Shown one piece after another: positions 62,672-64,000 of a stretch of DNA of 64,000 bases. The notes below the pieces were generated by a model. It was not told the origin of the DNA, ran no database searches, and saw only the letters and a list, made by a program, of their open reading frames with translations. Position 1 is the first letter of the stretch. Each line of letters opens with the position of its first letter. The position numbers were made by a program, and so were the translations under genes. This stretch comes from Phytohabitans flavus (GTDB lineage: Bacteria > Actinomycetota > Actinomycetes > Mycobacteriales > Micromonosporaceae): positions 1,534,001 to 1,598,000 of the forward strand of contig NZ_AP022870.1 of the NCBI RefSeq assembly GCF_011764545.1. Reading direction: 5' to 3'.

Positions 62672-64000
62672 CACACGGTCAGACAGGGCCTGGGCATTCA
62701 CAGACGCAGCTCCATCACGAGGGAGGGTCATACAATAACAGCTATTTCAACGGTGTAAACGCGAGGCACGGCCAGGGGTATAACCAGAGCGGACCTCCGC
62801 GCGGGACCGAGGGCATTCCGCAGGCTGAGGCGATGCCGATGCCGATGCCGCCGCCTTCGCCACCAATGACTTCGCAGGCCGACCCGCATAGGACCAGCGG
62901 TGCCGCGGGCCCAGCTGCCAACACGGCGGTCAACCTGTCCAACCCCCTCCGAGCCCCCGATCCCTTGCCGCCGCGACGGCCAGCGTCGTCCAACCGGCAG
63001 CACGACCCTCGTCTGGGGACTCGACGTCTCAGCAGCAGGGGCGTCCGGCGCAGCAGCAGAGAAGTCAACAGCCCGCGGCGCCAGCGCCCGGTGGTCCTGC
63101 CGGCACCCGGTAGGTCCGAAGTGGATCGATCTGTGCCGGCGGGGAGCGATGCGACCCGCCAGCTTGAACAGCGTGGCAGATCCCTACGTTGTGAGGGCGT
63201 GGATGATCAGCCACCGAGCTGGCTCACCGACACAGGTCGGTGGCGGCGTATCGGATCTGCCCTGCACTGGGTCGGCGACCGTGTGGCCGTGGTCGGCGCC
63301 GACCCTGGCGACGTGGTGACCGCGATGGCATCGGAGTTCGCCGCGGAGCCCGATGTCGTCACGGTTTTCGGTCGGCTCGACGACTGGTCGTTGGTCGAGA
63401 CGGTCTGGCCGATCGCGGTACCGCCAGGCAGCCAAGGACGCCTGGCCATCAGCGGCGCGGGCGCCCCCGCACCCGGCTTGGCGGCGCGGCTCGCCAGCGA
63501 GCTGACCGCCACGGTCATCGCGCCGCGGGCGGACGCGCTGCTGGTACCGGGCGGGTCGATCTTCGCCGTGGACGGTTGGTTGCGCTACGACGCCAGCGGC
63601 TCGACCAACTCGGCCGGGCGGCGTACCCCGGCACCGGAATGGGAGTCCGATGTAGACACTGCGGTCGCGGCACCCGACGGTCTTGTCGTACTCCCCGTAC
63701 CGGCTGGGCTGTGGATCTTCCCTGACCTTCCCGGCGCGCCGCCGCCGGGTTTGGACGACCTCGCCTACAGCGTGCCTCTACACGGCAGGCGGCCGGTGCT
63801 GCTGGTCGGCCGTCCGGGCTTCCCGGCACCGCCCGAAGGGGCGATAGTCGCGGTCGCGCGGGCTCTCCCGCCGCCGCTGCGCCGGCGCTTGGTGCTGGCA
63901 CCGTACGGCCCGGTCCCCGACCTGCCCGCGGCGGCGGCGAGGCTGGCCAGGGAGGCGGGGCATTCGGTCACGGTGGCAACCGGTGTACCTGTGCTGGCGG
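62668..64000 (+). CDS. Uncharacterised protein(s), incomplete at the right edge
   Basis: Open from ATG 62668 (overlapping the previous stop) to the window end, at least 444 codons. The first 150 residues are low complexity (AEAMPMPMPPPSPPMTSQAD). From about 63200 a folded part begins: WLTDTGRWRRIGSALHWVGD, RVAVVGADPGDVVTAMASEF, LDDWSLVETVWPIAVPPGSQ, then repeats of an alpha/beta pattern (VVLPVPAGLWIFPDLPGAPP, RRPVLLVGRPGFPAPPEGAI). Around 62960-63110 another frame gives an equally plausible Gln/Pro/Ala-rich tail ending at a TAG (63108-63110), so this may be two genes, the second starting near GTG 63121. Similar short blocks occur in the 55693 protein. No function is recognised. Confidence 0.6.
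   Translation, partial: MTHGQTGPGHSQTQLHHEGGSYNNSYFNGVNARHGQGYNQSGPPRGTEGIPQAEAMPMPMPPPSPPMTSQADPHRTSGAAGPAANTAVNLSNPLRAPDPLPPRRPASSNRQHDPRLGTRRLSSRGVRRSSREVNSPRRQRPVVLPAPGRSEVDRSVPAGSDATRQLEQRGRSLRCEGVDDQPPSWLTDTGRWRRIGSALHWVGDRVAVVGADPGDVVTAMASEFAAEPDVVTVFGRLDDWSLVETVWPIAVPPGSQGRLAISGAGAPAPGLAARLASELTATVIAPRADALLVPGGSIFAVDGWLRYDASGSTNSAGRRTPAPEWESDVDTAVAAPDGLVVLPVPAGLWIFPDLPGAPPPGLDDLAYSVPLHGRRPVLLVGRPGFPAPPEGAIVAVARALPPPLRRRLVLAPYGPVPDLPAAAARLAREAGHSVTVATGVPVLA

Overview
The window is high-GC actinobacterial DNA. GTG and TTG starts, strong G/C bias at third codon positions, many secreted ricin-type lectins, an Hsp70-like ATPase and two ECF sigma factors suggest a filamentous actinomycete, most likely of the Micromonosporaceae. 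That family assignment is inference; no rRNA or other marker gene is present. No tRNA or CRISPR array was found.

Layout. 1-5.9 kb: a LuxR/LAL regulator running off the left edge, a DUF418 membrane protein, and a compact unit made of a 24-residue peptide gene followed by a membrane metalloprotease carrying a PqqD-like (RRE) domain, a possible minimal RiPP or peptide-signalling system. 5.9-9.3 kb: kdpDE without kdpFABC. 9.5-14.7 kb: a GH3 enzyme, a GT1-type glycosyltransferase and a GH15 glucoamylase/trehalase-like enzyme. 14.6-28 kb: a decayed stretch holding relics of an SDR, a GNAT, an Hsp70-WD40 chimera, an S1 protease, a group II intron (maturase tail plus domain V), a permease, a GH3 enzyme and an IS5-family transposase, a damaged IS630 element, and two divergent genes truncated at one junction. 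Intact genes among them are DUF5662, DUF1835, a DUF2269 membrane operon with a TetR regulator, and a secreted lectin. 28-32 kb: a PadR-controlled ABC transporter operon with a clear palindromic operator over its -10 box. 33.4-36.5 kb: an Hsp70-like ATPase that appears fused, through a linker and a membrane helix, to an extracellular solute-binding plus VWA module. 37-41 kb: HxlR with two imine-reductase-like genes, and a second PadR unit with a perfect operator. 42.7-44.9 kb: a translationally coupled PLP dehydratase/racemase and D-Ala-D-Ala ligase. 45-48 kb: a lipoprotein, ispE and a DUF1996 protein.

48-64 kb is a dense cell-envelope cluster: a transglycosylase-like lectin, two membrane proteins sharing a C-terminal domain, two proteins sharing a LysM-like N-terminal domain (one of them a subtilase lacking its catalytic His and Ser), a thaumatin-ricin-CAP fusion, two ECF sigma factors, a zinc-finger anti-sigma factor, and several unrecognised proteins continuing past the right edge. 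The shared domains and couplings suggest one surface or secretion system.

Caution for readers: at least ten otherwise good genes are broken by a single missing base, nine of them within or beside short G or C runs. Restoring one base gives the normal family length each time, so most of these breaks are probably base-calling errors rather than true pseudogenes. Such genes are annotated here as single reading units with the shift position stated.
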